Positions 11,978 through 25,134 are shown, counted from the first letter of the stretch. The stretch: DNA of 64,000 nt from Phlebiopsis flavidoalba (GCA_035772785.1 JAOCPU010000011.1:1-64000), one strand, 5' to 3'. Numbers and translations are program-made. The notes: a model not told the origin generated them from the sequence alone.

Positions 11978-14900
11978 TCATTCGACCAGGAGCCACCCTA
12001 AGATCCGTCGCCTTGTACTTGCATATGGTGGATCTTGCTGGGCCTCGCTATCTACAGTCACATGCGAGAATGGCATATCTTCGACAGAGACCATTTTCGT
12101 CTGGTATATAAGCTTGTAGCCGAATGTCAAGAGAATGAAAACGGGCTAAAACCATATGATTCAGGTCGCACTCGAGTATCCATGTCAATGGTGCACTCAC
12201 AATAGGAATGTACGATGACAAGAAGATAGACACCGGGTCTGCAACCTGTTTGTCGGCGTCGTATGTCGGTCGTCCATCGTTCGGTATGTCGGCTGGGTGC
12301 ATCAGGCTTAGACGGTTGGGTTTCAGATAGTAGCATGCGCACCTATTCGCCACCCGGTGTGAAGGAATACCGCCCAACCATTCGTAAACAAGATAATCAT
12401 GCACACTCCAAAAGCCCAGTATGCCAGCTATGGGAATCATCAATTCTCACGTGGATGTCCGGTGATAGCACCGTGCAACTCACGTAAGGCTGGCCCCAGT
12501 GGCGATGTATCTTGATTCGCTCTAGTTGTTCCATCACATTCCTAGACTCTTCAATGCTCTCGCGTTGCGGGTGGTCTGTGAGGTCTTCGTCGTCGTACGT
12601 GTTATTCTTGTGTTTATTTTCAGCATACGCTGTTCCTTGATACCATCTATGTAGCTCAGTTAGATGTCGAGGCGAGGTCGATCAACGAAAGGAAGTACCG
12701 TATGTATGTGAAGAGCATGCCTGCCCAAGATTGCAGAGGACGCGACGCTGGCCACTGCTGAGAGCCAGCTGAAAGCCTACAAAAAAAGCCACAGTTTAGA
12801 CAAAAATATATCAAGTAAAGCACAGAGGCTTACCGCTTGCGCTCCAGCCCCGGAAGTGTTCAAGAATGCTAGCAGGCCAACTGATGCAGAGCCGAGCACC
12901 GCAAACAGCGGCAGCACAAACCACGGTTTTTTCTCCCTTGGCCCGCTTTCTACGTCGAGCTCCGCTCCGGGGTCAGGGCTCGACGCCTCTCTGGTGTGGG
13001 CACCGCCGTGCTCACGTCTTCGGCGCTACTAGAGCCCTCAGAAGCAGGGGAGATGGTCACCGATACGCCGAGCGACTGCCCAGACTTATCGTGCGCGTGC
13101 AGTTTGGGTCCGTCGTCGGCATACTCGACCGCGTCGTCGGCGCTCACAAAACTCGACGTGGGCAGGTCGGGAATGTCGATCACCTCTTCGTCGTCGTCGG
13201 ATCCGACTGAACATGGTCGGGGGTAGAGCCGGTTTCTGGGAGAGATGGGTACCGGAAGAGGGACGCAAATATCTGCGGGGCGTGCTGGCATCGCGCGAGG
13301 AAGAAGAGGAAGCGGCTGCTGATGTACACGTCTGACGCAGCTGCGGACCACGCGGAAAGGAGAACGGCGGCGTTGATCACGTGGGCCATCTTCCAAGGAC
13401 GCGAAGGATCAATACACGTCCTAGTAATATGGAATGGGGACATACCCAGTGCATTCCAGCCTTCTTGAACGCGATGACAAATGGCGAGGAAACGACTGTA
13501 CCTTGCGCAGCACCGTTCGTGAGGTCGAGGTCGTCCCTTTCCACGAGAAGTCCGGCACAGAATATGCTGCCGACGTAGAAAAATGTGCTGAAGAGACTGT
13601 TAACGCATACTCGTGATCACAGATAGGCATACGTACATCCTTATCCAAACCCGTTGTAATGCTCGAGGAACATTCTGTATTGAGTGTGAGCCAGGGAAAT
13701 ACCATTTATCCATGTCGCACTGACCCGTGTTGCATCGATAACCTCTCCTGCAGCCTATGAAAGTCATGAGTTGGTGGAAGGAATGAGACGAGAGAAAGAC
13801 GCACGATGCCAGGGACCTCTGATCCAAAGAATGAGAATGATGCTTGCATGAGCACCGCCAAAATCCCAAAAATCTCCCAAGGCTCCCGTCAATCCCAAGG
13901 TATTCGCTTGCAAATGGATGTTTCCAGTTTCTGAAGAGTATCGGCCTGCCATCAAAAATCAGGACTCAAGATTCCCGTGCAATCAACGACTTGGCTTACT
14001 TGGGTTGTCCCGCCACCAAGGTCGATGACGACGCTTATGATTACTGGCGCGGAAAGTTAGCATGGAGCGCATAGAATCGCGACTAAATACGCACTGATGC
14101 AAACAATCGTCAAGACCTTGATTGCAGAGAAGTAGAACTCGAATTCGCCGTACACTCCTGAAGAGAAACAGTTGATGAGGGTTGCAAGTGCAAGCTACAG
14201 GGATGTCAGTGCCAATCGTACACGCGATGGAGGACAGGTCCTACAAAGATGGCTGTCATGGCGCCGTTTCTGTAGGCAGCGTTAGTGACTCTTCAGAATG
14301 ATTGAAAAAACACTACAGACGCACGGGATATTATTGTGCCACTCAGGCCATTTTACGACCACCACTGCTGCGGTAAGCTCGGTGGCTAGTGAGGACTTGC
14401 AATCAATTTTGGATCATTTACTGGTGCAGGCCATAAAGCTCACGTAGCGTCACACTCCAATTATACTGGAGATTTGTCAGTTTGCCATTTTGAAACTTCG
14501 AAGTGTGCTCACCCAAGCAGCCCATCCGAGAGAGAATCCGAGGGCAGGGTCAACATACAGATCCGCCAAGCCCACAACACCGCCGACATTGGGACTTGAA
14601 GTGTTTCATGAGAAAGGGCTCAGTTGAGACTTTTAGACAACTTACAGAAATGCGATCATCTCTCCGATTGATACACAGAGAGAGTAGACGACCGTGCCAA
14701 TGATCATATATCCCAACAAGGCGCCGACGGGTCCACCGTTATGTAGCGCAGCCTAGGGCCAGGTCAATATCATATCGACAGAGGGCAGAGAGCATCTTAC
14801 CCCAGAGCCGAGAAGGAGCCCTGTCCCGATCACCCCTCCTGTAGACATTTAAACTGGTTAGAAGGGTAGGAAGGATCCAGCGAGCCTCATACCAATAGAT

Positions 14901-15294
14901 ATCATGCCAACTGCAGAAACTCTCAGTACGGTAACATAATGAGAAACGAGCATACGCACTATGCCGAGACGACAGCTGTGGTGGCAAATCCGCCTTGATT
15001 CTCTCCCATCTCTTCTGAAAACTCCTGTATGCGGCGCCGCTGCGCAGAGAGTGGCTTTGGCGCGTGGTCGCCGGCGAGGCCTCCCGGGAAACGAACGCGT
15101 CGTCGAACTGAGTTCGAACTGAGTCTAGGTCCTCCGAGTCTGTCTGTTTGCTGTTGAGAGGCCTGGCGGTATTGCTTGGTTGCTCGTGTACGGAGGAGAG
15201 TATGGGTGATGTTCCATGACGTGGTTAACGCGCTTTCTGAGGTGTTTCGTCCAGCCTCGTCGACGAAAGTTTCGACCCATAAGACACTCACCAT
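11978..15294 (-). CDS. Amino-acid permease, APC superfamily (yeast AAT/YAT type)
   Basis: A plasma-membrane proton-coupled amino-acid transporter, encoded in many exons. From 15,294: a hydrophilic N-terminus with RRRIQEFSEEMGENQGGF (near 15,030); the first helix reading as a GGVIGTGLLLGSG-type motif (near 14,820-14,850); NGGPVGALLGYMIIGTVVYS and IGEMIAFL (14,750-14,630); VDPALGFSLGW (near 14,540); a TGALGDF segment before the sixth helix (near 13,870); LLAFLNTSGAGAQA (near 12,860); AYWAFGVCMIILFTNGWAVF (12,430-12,370); SSYIPI, an intron, then PVFILLTFGYKLIYQTK (12,210-12,080) and MPFSH; the stop codon is at 11,978-11,980. This is the order expected for the 12-helix family of about 520-580 residues. 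Frame breaks occur but no helix block is clearly missing. It has the same orientation as the neighbouring reductase copy B and could import a substrate for it, which is inference only. Confidence 0.85.
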
Positions 15295-16094
15295 AAAATC
15301 TTCGAAGCGTGTCGCTAGCCTTAGAAGAGAGGGTCACGGATTCAATGGGGCCAGTGCGTGTGAGATGTAAGGCCGAGCTTGCAATTTGTAAATTTTGCGT
15401 CAGAGAGGGATCGAACAAGCGGCCGAACACGCTCATCCAGATGCTCACTCACCTGCGTGGAATGTCGGGATAGCTGCAATGCGGGGCGGGATAGCAGAGT
15501 ACGCCTCGCTACCAGGTACTAAGTAATGCGATATGGTGTATCGCACTGTAAGCCATCACGTTCTGTCCTCGGACATGTGCTTGTGGTCGTTGATGGTTCC
15601 TCTGCGGAGGCTGTAACTGTCGTGCTAATTGAACCCAATTTATGCGCCGAGTCTTGATCACCCACGACGTCAAAACACATTGCTTCGTCGAGTGGGGGGG
15701 CACAGCAGGGCCTATCATCCCGCGCTAGCATATAGAGTCTGCGGGGTGCTGTGTAAGGAGATCAGGGTGATGTGCCAAGCCGTAGATCGGCCGTAGAGGC
15801 GATGTAGGAGCTCGTAGCGGAGTTACAAGATATCATTCTCCGCGGGGTCGAGGGATCTTGGGCTGGGTGACGAGTACGGGCTTAATGGAGTGAGTTTATC
15901 GCTGGCCACAGCTGCGAGACCGACTATGACAGCCTTTCGTAACGCTGCTTGTATTTTTTTACAGATCTCAGTAGCATTGTATGGGGCTGATACGAATAAA
16001 TCATATGGGACTCAAATGAGACTCCGCCGAAACCCCGAATCGTCCTTCCGTCACGCCCATGCCATTATCCCGCAAGCCACGGACGATCCCCGCG
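15295..16094. other. Intergenic, likely permease promoter side; nothing recognised
   Basis: Some minus-strand frames are open around 15,510-15,730 without family resemblance. No repeat or RNA seen. Confidence 0.4.
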
Positions 16095-17788
16095 CTAGCT
16101 ATCATTTGGGTTGAGCGTAGCATCTATAGCTTCAGAGTTACGAGACAACAGGATGGAACCTCTCCACCAGCTTCCTGTGATCCGAAATGCCACCAAATCT
16201 ACCCCCATCAACCAGGTCCGGGTGATCGACTGTGAGCCTTGCCGCACGGTAGCTGTCCAAACTGTCTCCGTACACTGTCGTCGCCGCCGCACAGCTGCGG
16301 TCAGGCCCACCATCGCCAGAAGCCACACTCCGAGCAGAGCGAGCGCTGCAACGAAGAAACGGGGCGTATCGCGTGCGCGCGGTCACGGGGACATACGCGG
16401 TGCCCGTGTACGTGGTCTCGGACGAGCGGCTGAGCACGGCGAGGGCCATCGTCATGTGTGTCGCGCCACGCCACATCGCGTTTGCGAAGCCTTCGGGGGT
16501 GGGCGAGACGAAACACCTGTCCCGTCTTATCGCTTGCGAGTAGGGTGTACCCCAGCATGCCGAAGAGCTGCGCTTCTTGACTATCTGTGGCCATGCGCGA
16601 GCCCGGAGAGGTAGTAGACCGCAGCGTAGAGAGGATCAATGAGGGGTTTCACCACCTCCCGTCGGAGCGTACATATTGTCGTCTTCGGCGAAGTGGTCGA
16701 AGGTGAGGTTGCGCCCGGAGAGAAATGCAGACCCTTAATCTAGTGCCAGTTGTGAAGTTGGTATCACAGCGGACAACAGTGGTGTACTGGGTCTCCTTCC
16801 ACGAAGTTGTTGAGGTTTGAGTTTTGAAACCGCACGAGAGCGCTTGTATTTGAGGGGGAGGATACCTTCTCGAACTGGCTTGTGGTACAGTATGAGACGT
16901 TGACGTCCAATGCGGCGGGGAATAGTACCGCTGAGGCTTTGTCCGAGATGACTGGTAACTGCTCATGGCAGAGCTGCGTGAAACCGTCTGGAGTGAGGTT
17001 CGTTTGATCTTGCAGAGCGAAAACAGCCGCCTTGGATTCGCACGCCAGGTAGAGAGACGTCCATGTTCTGGACGTCTCCTGCTAAAAAAGAACTCCGACG
17101 CGTTCGCGACTCGCGAGGCGTTTTGCAGCGGGGACAAAAGTAGTTGCGTTTGAACAGTTCGAGAACCGTGAGGTTGTCGCCCATGAACCAACACCTACTG
17201 CCGACTGGGCGTAGGCGTCGACCTGAAGCCAACCTCCCGTATGCAGACAAGGTGTTTTGGAACGAATGACCGATTGACAGGAACGTAACGATGGAGTGTG
17301 TGGGGTAACGCCCGATTGAGGACCAGCGGCGTCGCGAGCGCAGAGAGAATAGTTGCGGGAAAAAGAGCACCAGTGTCGGTGAGACCCACATAGGCGACTT
17401 TGAGCACGCTCCCTGCCGCCATCACAATTCCGATCCAGGACCAGCCCACTTCTTATCCGCGAGCCAGAACATCTCGAGCCAGGTACGTGGAGCGCTTCCG
17501 GGGAACTGCAATGCAGAGACAGCGAGGCGACTGAGGTGCATAGCAGTGACAGCAACATGTCCCTGGCGCGAAGATCGTGAGGAGGATGCTCGGGAGACCG
17601 TCGTTGCCATAATACCATGGAAGCTTGACGATGGTAGGGGCGAGTGCTAACCATGGGAACGCTCGAGCAGTAGGAGGACGACCAGGGGACAATGACGAGA
17701 ATAGTCCCGAGAGAACGATGAAGATCAGGTTGAGTGGATGTGAAGAAGACTTCGCAGTTTCGTTTTTGCTGAGTCGGTCTCGATTCAT
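16095..17788 (-). CDS. Uncharacterised basidiomycete membrane protein, paralogue 1 of 3
   Basis: Reading from a likely start at 17,788 (MNRDRLSK): a first hydrophobic segment (LNLIFIVLSGLF), the family motif LPWYYGNDGLPSILLTIFA, a segment HLSRLAVSALQFPGS, then APRTWLEMFWLADKKWAGP, a helix (SVLKVAYVGLTDTGALFPAT), LSALATPLVLNRA, a long, probably extracellular region with LPGVRIQGG (near 17,020) and VVRCDTNFTTGT (near 16,770), then SRIWRG-like and MTMALAVLSRSSETTYTG (near 16,450), and a last helix (VWLLAMVGLTAA, near 16,315) with a basic tail. I know this architecture only as conserved hypothetical proteins of mushrooms; function unknown. The protein is spread over three frames by indels. Two paralogues with identical motif order lie at 18.6-20.6 and 28.8-30.5 kb on the same strand. 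Confidence 0.7.
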
Positions 17789-18639
17789 AGTTCTCCCTCG
17801 GTGTAGGGCTTGTCTTGAAAATCGGTGGTTGTTGAGCGGGTACGTTGGCACAGTGAGCGTAGGAAATTCTCATAAGAATGGTAATCAGCTTGCTGCATAT
17901 GGGCCTACAGAGTGCGGTTTAGTACTGTCTAAGCAGCGAGAAGGAGCGTTGAGTACTTCGTAGCTCTGAGGGTGCACGACGCACGAAGAGTTCGAGAGTT
18001 CAACATCTTAAGCTGTGCTTTGGTATCAGCCATGGGCGGCTGCCCGGAATGAGGCGTTTTGTTGGTTGCCTTTGTCAGGGGGTTTTTTTAGCAGCGATCC
18101 TGCAGGTTTACTGCTCATGGCGATCACTAGCCTAGGGTCGCTGTTGAGTCAATGCGGTTTAATCCAAGTAAGTAGATGCGACTTACCCATCATCAACACT
18201 CCTCGGAAAACAAACACGAGTCGTACACGATGGTGGAAACCATCGCGAACTAGATGGGTAAGTACGAGGAATGCATAGCTTGAAGGGTTGTCCAATTGAG
18301 GAAGAGATTGGAGTTTAATTATGATCGAATCGTTGGGGCCCGATGCGTCGGACGAAATAAACCTACGTGTATTCCGTATATAGACATGTCGGGACTTAAG
18401 CGACGGTGTAGGCGACGGCCCGCCGCCCGAGCATCACTAGACATTGACCCATGTACAGGCTACAGCATACCGAAAAGCAGCTTTCGGGATCTGAAGATCT
18501 GAGCCTGAGACAAGTACTCTACTTACTCCTACAATAGACAACAGGATGAAATTCCAAAACGACTTGTCCACTTACCACAACGCCAGCCTATCCTCAACAG
18601 CCGCGGAGGACGTGGCACACACCATCCGAGCGCATGAAT
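17789..18639. other. Intergenic between paralogues 1 and 2
   Basis: No gene recognised. A small inverted repeat CGATGGT / ACCATCG lies near 18,222-18,239. Plus-strand frames near 18,000-18,500 are short and without family features. Confidence 0.4.
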
Positions 18640-20571
18640 TGTCCATGTTAATATCATCAACTTATCAATGGGGTTGAAACCTGCTCGAAAGTTCCTTGTT
18701 GTCCGAAATACCACCAAGTATCTGCGTCCATGGATTGAAATCCGAGACGACAATCAACAGCCAACCTCGTTGCAACAGTAGCTGTTCATCAGCTATCTCT
18801 CCATACACCGTCGGCCGTCCACACGGATCTGCTGCGGTCATGCCCTGCTACCGCCAAGAGCCACAGTCCAAGTAGAACCAGCGCACCGATCAGGAAAAGG
18901 AAGTGTCTCTTGTACGTGCGCGCAGATACAGAGACGTAACGCCGTGCCGTTTGTACACGGTATCTGACTCGGGCGGCTGAGTACGGCGAGGGCCATCGTC
19001 ATTGTGTGTGGTGCCGGCCGCCACAGGGATCGCAGCCGCAAAAGCTTGTCGGCCGAGGGTGGGAGGTACACCTGGCTATGTGGCCATCGTCACCGTCGAC
19101 GGTTTTTGATCGTAACCCAGCATGTCGAAAAGCTGAGCCTCCTGTTCGTCAATGCCGTGCTGGAGCCTCTGTGAGGTAGTACAGTGCGGTGTAGAGGGGG
19201 TCGATGTATGGGGGTTCGCCGCCTTTGTTCGGGACGTAGAACTTGTCGTCCTCAACGAAGTTCGCGAAGGTGAGATTCCGCCCGGAGAGGAGCGCGCGTC
19301 CTGTTGTGAAAACGTAATCGCAGCGCACAGTGGTGCCTTGAGTGTCATATCCCCGCGTACCAGGCTGGTTACGTTGTTGTTTTGAAACCATACGAGAGGC
19401 CGAGGTGTTCGAAAGGTAGTGTTGTTCACCTGCGCGTATTGACCTGTAGTGCAGTAAGAGACATTGACGTCCAGCGTTTGTGCGGAATCGAGCGGCATGG
19501 AATCTCTATCCCCCAATGGTCGGTAGCTGCTCTTGCACAGAGTTGAGAGAAGCTGTCTTTGGTGAGATTTGTCTGATCGTGTAGGGCATAGCAGCCCCGC
19601 CTTGAATCCGCACCCACACGAAGGCGCACGCCACGGGCAAAACGGCCCACCCGTCGTCCATGCCTTGGACATCTCCGGCGAAGAAAAAGTCCGATGATCG
19701 CGTCCGTCGACGCGAGAGCGATTGTACAGGCGGAGACGAATGGTTCGCTAGGCGTTGCAAACCGACGCCTCGGAGCAGAAACCAAGTCAAGTTTGGTTCG
19801 GCCGCATGATCCCTCTGGCCCCGATCCGGCGGATTGGGCGTACCCGTACGGTCAACTTGAGCTAACTTTGCCTGCGGACAATGTGTTCGGGATAAATAGG
19901 GTCGGAGCTCATGGAGATGACGATCCGAGAAGGCCTGCGTTGTGTAGGGACGATTGATGACCAGCGGTGCATTGTGAGAACGCCTGAGATAATGGTTTAC
20001 AGGAGACATAAGGAGCAGTGTTGGCGAGATCCGCGCATGGGGTGTCTGAGTATCTTCCATCGTATGACACACTAAGGAATCCCAGACGGATGTTCCATCA
20101 TAGTTTTCTTGTCCGCGAGCCAGCAGACACATTTCGAGCAAAAAAAAAGTTCCGCGCGGGCACTTCTCAACGGCAGAATTGGTACGCCAACAAGGGGGGG
20201 GGGGAAAAAAAAAAAAAAAAGAAACGGCCTCGTAGGCGGCTAAAATGCATGGCGGTGATGGGGGCGTGCCCCTGCGCAAAGCTGATCGTGAGAAAGGACA
20301 GCTCGGGAGGCCGTCGTTGGCGTAGTACCAGGGGAGGCTTTGCGATAGTGGGATGCGCGACTGCCACTGAACGTTCAAGCAAGATGATTTCCCCTGCAAT
20401 TAAAACGACCCATAATGTAATCACAATGAGGCTGAAGGGGTGATAGGATGCGTTTGTCGCTCGTGTCCGCGGATTATGTGAGAATCTTCGTCGTAAACTT
20501 TTCTCTTGGAGATCCATGGATGACCGGGGTATTGATACTGGAGGTATAGGAGACATTATCTGAGTAAACAT
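18640..20571 (-). pseudogene. Uncharacterised basidiomycete membrane protein, paralogue 2 of 3, with G11A16 tract
   Basis: From about 20,571: an N-terminal MSPIPPVSIPRSSMDLQEKS-like segment, first helix LIVITLWVVLIAGEIILLE, then PWYYANDGLPS, GHAPITAMHFSRL, the homopolymer at 20,194-20,220 where paralogue 1 has its VSALQFPGS region, a FF..ARNVSAGS remnant of the WLEMFWLADKKWAG segment, and downstream FFFAGDVQGMDDG, VRIQGGAAM (near 19,590), TTGRALLSGRNLTFANFVED (near 19,260), MTMALAVLSR (near 19,000) and a final helix (near 18,860-18,900). The motif order equals that of paralogues 1 and 3. The long homopolymer and several frame breaks make this the least intact copy, but sequence error could explain part of it. 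Function unknown. Confidence 0.65.
20194..20220. repeat. G11A16 mixed homopolymer
   Basis: Eleven G (20,194-20,204) followed directly by sixteen A (20,205-20,220), inside the homology region of paralogue 2. Confidence 0.9.
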
Positions 20572-22578
20572 TGTAATGAGTGCGGTCCATATTGGTCTAG
20601 AACATTGGTTTACCCATCTACTCGATAGAGAAGTGAGACGGGCTACCTTGGGATGTCTTTAGATGTTTTATATGCGTCGTGTTCAATCACAAGGAACGCC
20701 TTGAAGAGGATTCAGGCTGCGCTGTAGTTTACCAAATTTAACTTTGCTATAGTTTTCAGACCAGCGACGTGAGACAAAGGACAACATACCACTGATTCCA
20801 AGCGTCCCGCGGCCAATCAAGAGTGAGGGTCTACCCCCGTTGATATGGGGGCCGTTCGCTTTATAGCCATGGCGGGGCGCAAAACCTTAAGCCTACCTCT
20901 CGGTGAGCAATGCATCAGTAAGTACCTAATCATCTGGACAAAGCATACTGAATGTACCACGGCCAAAGATGTGCTATAGATCGCCTGTAGGCAATGCAGA
21001 ATCCCCAGATGCGCAGGGACCGACGTTCCCATCACTGATACCCTTGAGGAGGCGTCCTTGTTGCCACCGTAGTAAGTATGCGAGAAGTATACGAGAGTCT
21101 GTTCTTGAAAATGGCGAGCTCACCGAAATTCAACCTACACCTGTGCTCGTGGCACGGCCTGTATAAGTGGGGCAGTGGATGGAAACGAATGCTGTTTGCA
21201 TTGCGCCGCCAATCTGCAAAAGGGCCGTAGTCAAGACTGGTGTGTGGATGAGCGGATCATGCGCGAGCCGCGCTATTGACTCACCACGTACAATACAAAC
21301 CGTCCTACGCGGTGAACCCCTTGACCAAGGCATCGACGCTATGAGATTCGAAGGAAGGCGGCCCTTCGTAGAGAGGAACACAGAAAGAACTGAGGGAATA
21401 ATTATAATCACATTGGGCATCTTCACAACACGTAGAAAAATGTGACACAGCGCCTGAAACGAGACATTCTTCGCTTCTTGGACAGCTACGAAAGTCTGTG
21501 CAAAATCTGCTGGTAAGAAACATAAGGTATGCAAACTCTCCAACCCACGCGAGACCCATCGAGGATGTGCTTATGTAACTCTCACGTGGCATTTAATCGC
21601 GAATATCGGTCCTCTTTTCTTCACGAGCTTGGACTCTTCATTATGTACATACCACAGCTCCCAACCTCCGTATACTGTATCCCTCCAAACGCAAATGTTT
21701 TCATTCGACTTGATGAAGTCCTCTCTCACGCCCTATTTTATGCTTTCAGGTGAGTATCCTACCCACCTGCCCATCTAGTCATTAGCTTACAATGAGCATG
21801 TGAAGTTGCTGCAGTCAAAAGCAAGTTGTGAAGCCAAGCACGCTCGTGCTGAATCGAATTAATCAAACTCTTAATTTGGCACACCCATATGGCGCGAGTT
21901 GGAACCTGCGGCTTTCACCAGGCGACTGTGGAGCTTCGCTACCTTGCTGCGAGCCCGCCATGCGCGGGTGCGCGTGGCTGTGCGTGTGCGGTGTAATGAT
22001 GCGCCTGTTACTTGGCAACATCCACAACGGGGACTGTTCAGATGTGGTAAGTGTGTGGCCCTGTCTATTCGGTGTCTGTCGATGGTTCACACTGGTTCAG
22101 CGAGGTACCCTGAGGTACCAATGCACACGTCTCAAGGGGGTCCTAGGACCTTCGTAACAGCAACATGAGGCCAGAAACAACTGAATCGTTCCTATGGATG
22201 AAGACTATCAGCCTGACGTGGCCTTATCTTCAGCACAAGGCCCAACCCGCCACACAGCCCACCACGAGGGCATTGTCTGCTCAGCCCCAGGAGGAGGTGC
22301 GGAGGTACAGAGGCGCGGAGGCTGGAGGCCGTGCCGGCGACGCTGAGAGCAAAGTTCGGCCTCGGTGACGGAGCTGGTGAGGCACGCTGATGTTTGATAC
22401 TGCGCCGCCACTTGACCACATCTCCACGTCGCAGCCCGCGGCGGGCCAAGGGACAATCGCTTATAATGGATGCCCTCCCTGCCCATGCTGTTTCCTTCCG
22501 CAACCTTTTCCCTACCCAGCACTTGTCCGCCCTCTGTTCTGCACCCTATGCTGGTTTGCGGCTTGCTCTTTGTCAAAG
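20572..22578. other. Unassigned, possibly a decayed membrane-protein gene on the minus strand
   Basis: Between about 21,590 and 21,130 the minus strand has hydrophobic frames (MPNVIIIIPSVLSVFLS; HTPVLTTALLQIGGAMQTAF) that could be helices of a membrane protein, but I cannot assign a family. At 22,200-22,570 frames are open on both strands, without recognisable domains. No RNA gene was seen. Confidence 0.3.
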
Positions 22579-24009
22579 ATGGGATGCCCATCTTATCCTG
22601 CCAACGTGACCGCGTTGAATGACGTCCTCTCGAACTTCCCTTGCAATGACACTTGCGAGATATTGCAGGCCGTAACCTGTGGGGGCCTACTAGGGGTGAT
22701 ATCTGTACGCCCCATTTGTCCAAACCAAGATCTCGCAGGCATTGGGGTTCGTCTTGCGTTCTACTTTCAGGGAGTCTCGTGGACAGGTGCGTCGCCCTCC
22801 TCTCTGCGCGCGCGGTTTACGGAAGCTTACCTCCATGCAGCACTTCTTGTCAAATTTTCTCCTGCAGATTCGGTGCCCACAGCATGGGCCGGGGACATTG
22901 CTCACTACTTCGCTCGTTGTGGCCGCCATCGTCCAGAAGGCCTCAGGTCATTGACCTTGCATTCATGCCACACGTCGTCTTGAAGTGAGTTGACGCGTTT
23001 TTGTTGCTGTCAGTGAGACTGATCTGTCCCACAGCTTCGCGACCCTGTCATGTATCAGCTCTCTCGCCGATCAGCACCCACTCCTCCCCATCTGGGAAGC
23101 TCTCCCCGTTCAGTACTCCCGAACGCGAACGCGATCACCACGCCCTCACGTTAGCCGAAGACGAAGCTTCCAAGGGGCCTCATGAAGCTCATCCAGACCA
23201 GCTTCTACAATCACGTGCACAGGAAGCAAGCCAAAGCCGCGCAGGAACGCGCCCGCGTCGTTCTTTCACTTGCCATTCTGCTTCAGGTACGCCCTATACC
23301 ACGCTTCAAAATTCGCACGTAAATTAACCTGAAGGTCCCACAGGTCGTGATGCAATGGGCATGGGCCATCTTTCTTTTTGTCTCCCCCTACTACAGTCAA
23401 CCCGAATGCAGCGGCGACACTGTGATTATCATGTTCCTCGCGCCCTTTACGACTCGCGAGATCAACTCCTTTGACGGAAACGGGATCCGGTTCCTTATCT
23501 GGCCAATGTGGCTCCTGTTTTTGTGTCGGCGTCACGCTCGTACTCACGATCATCCTCGCAGTCTCGAGCTCGTTCCGCGCCGAGGAGCTCTCTCGTGCGT
23601 CAGCATCCTTGACTACCGGAGCCACTCCCGCGACTCCCGCCGGTCGTGCATGGGCGCGCATGGTCATGGACACGCTGTACGCGCGGCACGACAAGCGGCA
23701 GTGGTTCGTGTTCTTCTGCTACTTCTGGTCGTTTGTGGTGTGGGGGATGTTCGTCGCGCGGGTGAGCCGATCTTTGCTTCTATCATCAGTACATTACTGA
23801 TCCGCGATGTGAACAGCATCGGAGCTGCAGAAGGTCAAGAACCGCATCTTCTCAGGCGAGAATGACTTCGGAGGCCTCGGACAGGTAAGCGCTGTTCCTC
23901 CCCTCTTGGGCGACCACTTCTCACAGGTTGACTCCAACGTCTCCAGATAACCGCCGTATTTGTCTCTCTCGTGCCACTCTGGAGTCTCTCCGTCGCGCTG
24001 TACAAGTAA
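22579..24009 (+). CDS. Multi-pass membrane protein with Cys-containing N-terminus, uncharacterised fungal family
   Basis: Start at 22,579 (MGCPSYPANVTALN). The N-terminal exon has cysteines spaced CNDTCEILQAVTCGG and CPNQDLAGIGVRLAFYFQ, the latter typical of a fungal hypothetical membrane-protein family with a 'D-hGIGVRhxFYhQ' first helix. A helix follows (TTSLVVAAIVQKASG), then VVL, an intron at 22,985-23,034 and NFATLSCISSLA. After a frame break comes SFYNHVHRKQAKAAQERARV, an intron at about 23,286-23,342, then helices VMQWAWAIFLFVSPYY, FLIWPMWLLF and CVGVTLVLTIILAVSS, WFVFFCYFWSFVVWGMF, an intron, SELQKVKNRIFSGENDFGGL, another intron and ITAVFVSLVPLWSLSVALYK, stop at 24,007-24,009. That gives about seven helices and about 350-400 residues. 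It is the only plus-strand gene among the minus-strand paralogues, and its family is different. Function unknown. Confidence 0.7.
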
Positions 24010-25134
24010 CCCTCACTGCGGAGACGACGCAAGCGGCACGAAGCACAACGCCAGCACCGCGCATCGGGGGGAGCGAGCCGCTCGACGTCTGTCGCGCCGC
24101 CCGGGCGTCGTTCGTACTACGCGCATGCGCCTCACACCCGTCCGACGCGTCCGACTCTGGCGCGCAGGGTTTCGAGATGCAGGCCTTTGCGATCCGTGGG
24201 CTCGATGGGTTCGCGCGACATGCGTACTCACCGGTGCCTTCTGGCGTTCCCGATTCGCCGCCCATGAACAGACGAGTCAGGCATGGGCCAAGAGAGATGA
24301 CGAGGAGAACAGGATATGACACTTTGTGAAGACTTTCCTCCTTTAGATGCTTTGCGTACGTTTGGCCCCGGTTGGTCTTGATTGCGGACTTGTGCCATAT
24401 CGATAACTTATATTGCTCATTGCTTGTAGAACTATATTCCCTGTACAAGTACTCGCCACTTCAGCTACTAATATTGATCCCATCCCGGTCATGTGTAGAC
24501 GCATTGACAGGGGCCATTTTGAAGGTGCACGGGGAACGCAAATTTTCATCTTCTGCATACAGCCAACAAACCGAGTCGTGAGTCGTGAGATTACAACATT
24601 TTTGTCAAGCTCAACGCATAGAGAAAGCAGGGAATAATAAGCAGGCTGAAACCTCACTAAGTTCACTCTCTACACTCGCTCGCCCGCCAAACTCTGTGCC
24701 ACACGTCTGAACCGACTCAAACAACTGTTAGACGGTGGTGACGACGGATTGTTTGCGCATCTAACGGTTGTAAACGGCGAGTTGACCAACATAACACTTC
24801 AATAACTGATAACAAAGTTGACGAAACCATGACATGATATCGGAAGTGAATCTAACCACAGACAAGTGTACGTGTATGCACTACTTTTTGACCTATTATG
24901 TCGTTGACCGAAGGCCCATCCGCCTGAGGATTGTCATTCTGACGAGCGCCGTTCTTTGACCGACTGAACTTGAAATTTACTTGCCCAGTGCTTCGCGATA
25001 CGCGCGGTGGGCGATGAGAAAATCTTGATAAAGGCTCTGTCCACCAGATTGAAAGAATGACCACTATATAACACCAACTCCAACGTACCTCAGTGCCCTC
25101 GTTATATAAGGGATCAGTCTTGCATTTCAGGACT
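24010..25134. other. Intergenic; no KDZ transposase domain found
   Basis: If the adjacent KDZ element were complete, its transposase catalytic domain would continue here on the minus strand. I see none. GC-rich to 24,300, AT-richer after. Confidence 0.4.
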
